Origin: JAUVYV01 sp964585535 | GTDB taxonomy: Bacteria; Planctomycetota; Phycisphaerae; Sedimentisphaerales; Anaerobacaceae | Assembly: GCA_964585535.1 (NCBI GenBank) | Contig: CAZPDW010000122.1 | Coordinates: forward strand, 1 to 6,198 | Direction: 5' to 3' | Length of the DNA stretch: 6,198 nt | Part shown: piece by piece, positions 5,867 to 6,198 of the stretch | Layout: every line of letters begins with the position of its first letter | Position numbering within the stretch: the first letter of the stretch is position 1 | The notes under the pieces: generated by a model | What the model was told of the DNA's origin: nothing | What the model saw: the letters and a program-made list of their open reading frames with translations, nothing else | Database searches by the model: none | Position numbers and translations under genes: made by a program

Positions 5867-6198
5867 ATGAACGGACGCGGAGGCATCGTCAAGTTCTTCC
5901 TGTTTGTCCTGCTCGGCACGGTTATCATTTTGCAGATTGTCTCGATGATTCAGTCCGACCGGTTTTACGAGGCGCTGAATCGACTCGATGATATTATCGA
6001 AGGAACCGGTGTATCGCAGCAGCAGCCGGCACAGGGCGGCGACGGCGGGGCAGAGCGGCAGGCATATACGCCCGATGAAGGCGACTGGCTAATCTGGGCG
6101 TTCCGTGTCGAGCCGAAGACGCTCAATCAAATCAACGTCGATAACGATATCTATTCGCGCTGGATAACGACCCCGCAGATATTCGAGCCGTTGATGGT
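5867..6198 (+). CDS. Membrane-anchored peptide-type ABC transporter substrate-binding protein (family 5), 3' truncated
   Basis: The first 110 codons are in the window and the gene runs off the right edge. The start is fixed by the GGAGG at 5853-5857 and by the N-terminus. Residues 10-28 form one strongly hydrophobic segment with Lys9 before it. There is no lipobox and no clear signal peptidase site, so it probably stays as a membrane anchor. A short amphipathic stretch follows (30-45, FYEALNRLDDII) and then a Gln/Gly-rich linker (50-65). The segment GDWLIWAFRVEPKTLN and the following IFEPL are typical of the start of family 5 solute-binding proteins (OppA/DppA type), which deliver peptides or other small solutes to an ABC importer. 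Permease and ATPase genes would be expected downstream. Substrate cannot be told from this part. Confidence 0.85.
   Translation, partial: MNGRGGIVKFFLFVLLGTVIILQIVSMIQSDRFYEALNRLDDIIEGTGVSQQQPAQGGDGGAERQAYTPDEGDWLIWAFRVEPKTLNQINVDNDIYSRWITTPQIFEPLM

Overview
The window looks like an ordinary stretch of bacterial chromosome. It carries four complete protein-coding genes plus one gene cut at each edge. I see no tRNA, rRNA, CRISPR array or mobile element. The mix suggests Planctomycetota, perhaps the Phycisphaerae side. The clues are a DUF547 lipoprotein with an Asn-Glu-Pro-rich linker, a membrane-anchored family 5 substrate-binding protein, a probable DUF2961/GH172-type enzyme end and a MetK with a GRGSHGGGCFSGKD loop. 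This is an inference from family resemblance, not from a search.

Layout: bases 1-372 (+) are the 3' end of a gene that ends convergently, 24 bases from metK. Three genes then lie on the minus strand and are transcribed right to left: rtcB (4420-2978), a DUF547 lipoprotein (2811-1660) and metK (1587-397). The gaps between them are 166 and 72 bases. rtcB is divergent from a plus-strand gene for an exported helical protein of unknown function (4654-5766). That gene is followed after 100 bases by the start of a peptide-type ABC transporter substrate-binding protein (5867 to the window end).

Functionally the genes are mixed. MetK makes S-adenosylmethionine and RtcB seals broken RNA. The lipoprotein, the helical protein and the binding protein act in the cell envelope. 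Nothing links them into one pathway. The two plus-strand genes may share a transcript from the promoter at 4583-4611. DUF547 and metK may also be co-transcribed.

The most interesting non-coding structure is in the DUF547-metK gap. One 7-base segment there can pair with either of two partners, giving mutually exclusive hairpins upstream of metK. A second hairpin places the Shine-Dalgarno core of the binding-protein gene in its loop. I found no convincing sign of a new biological system.
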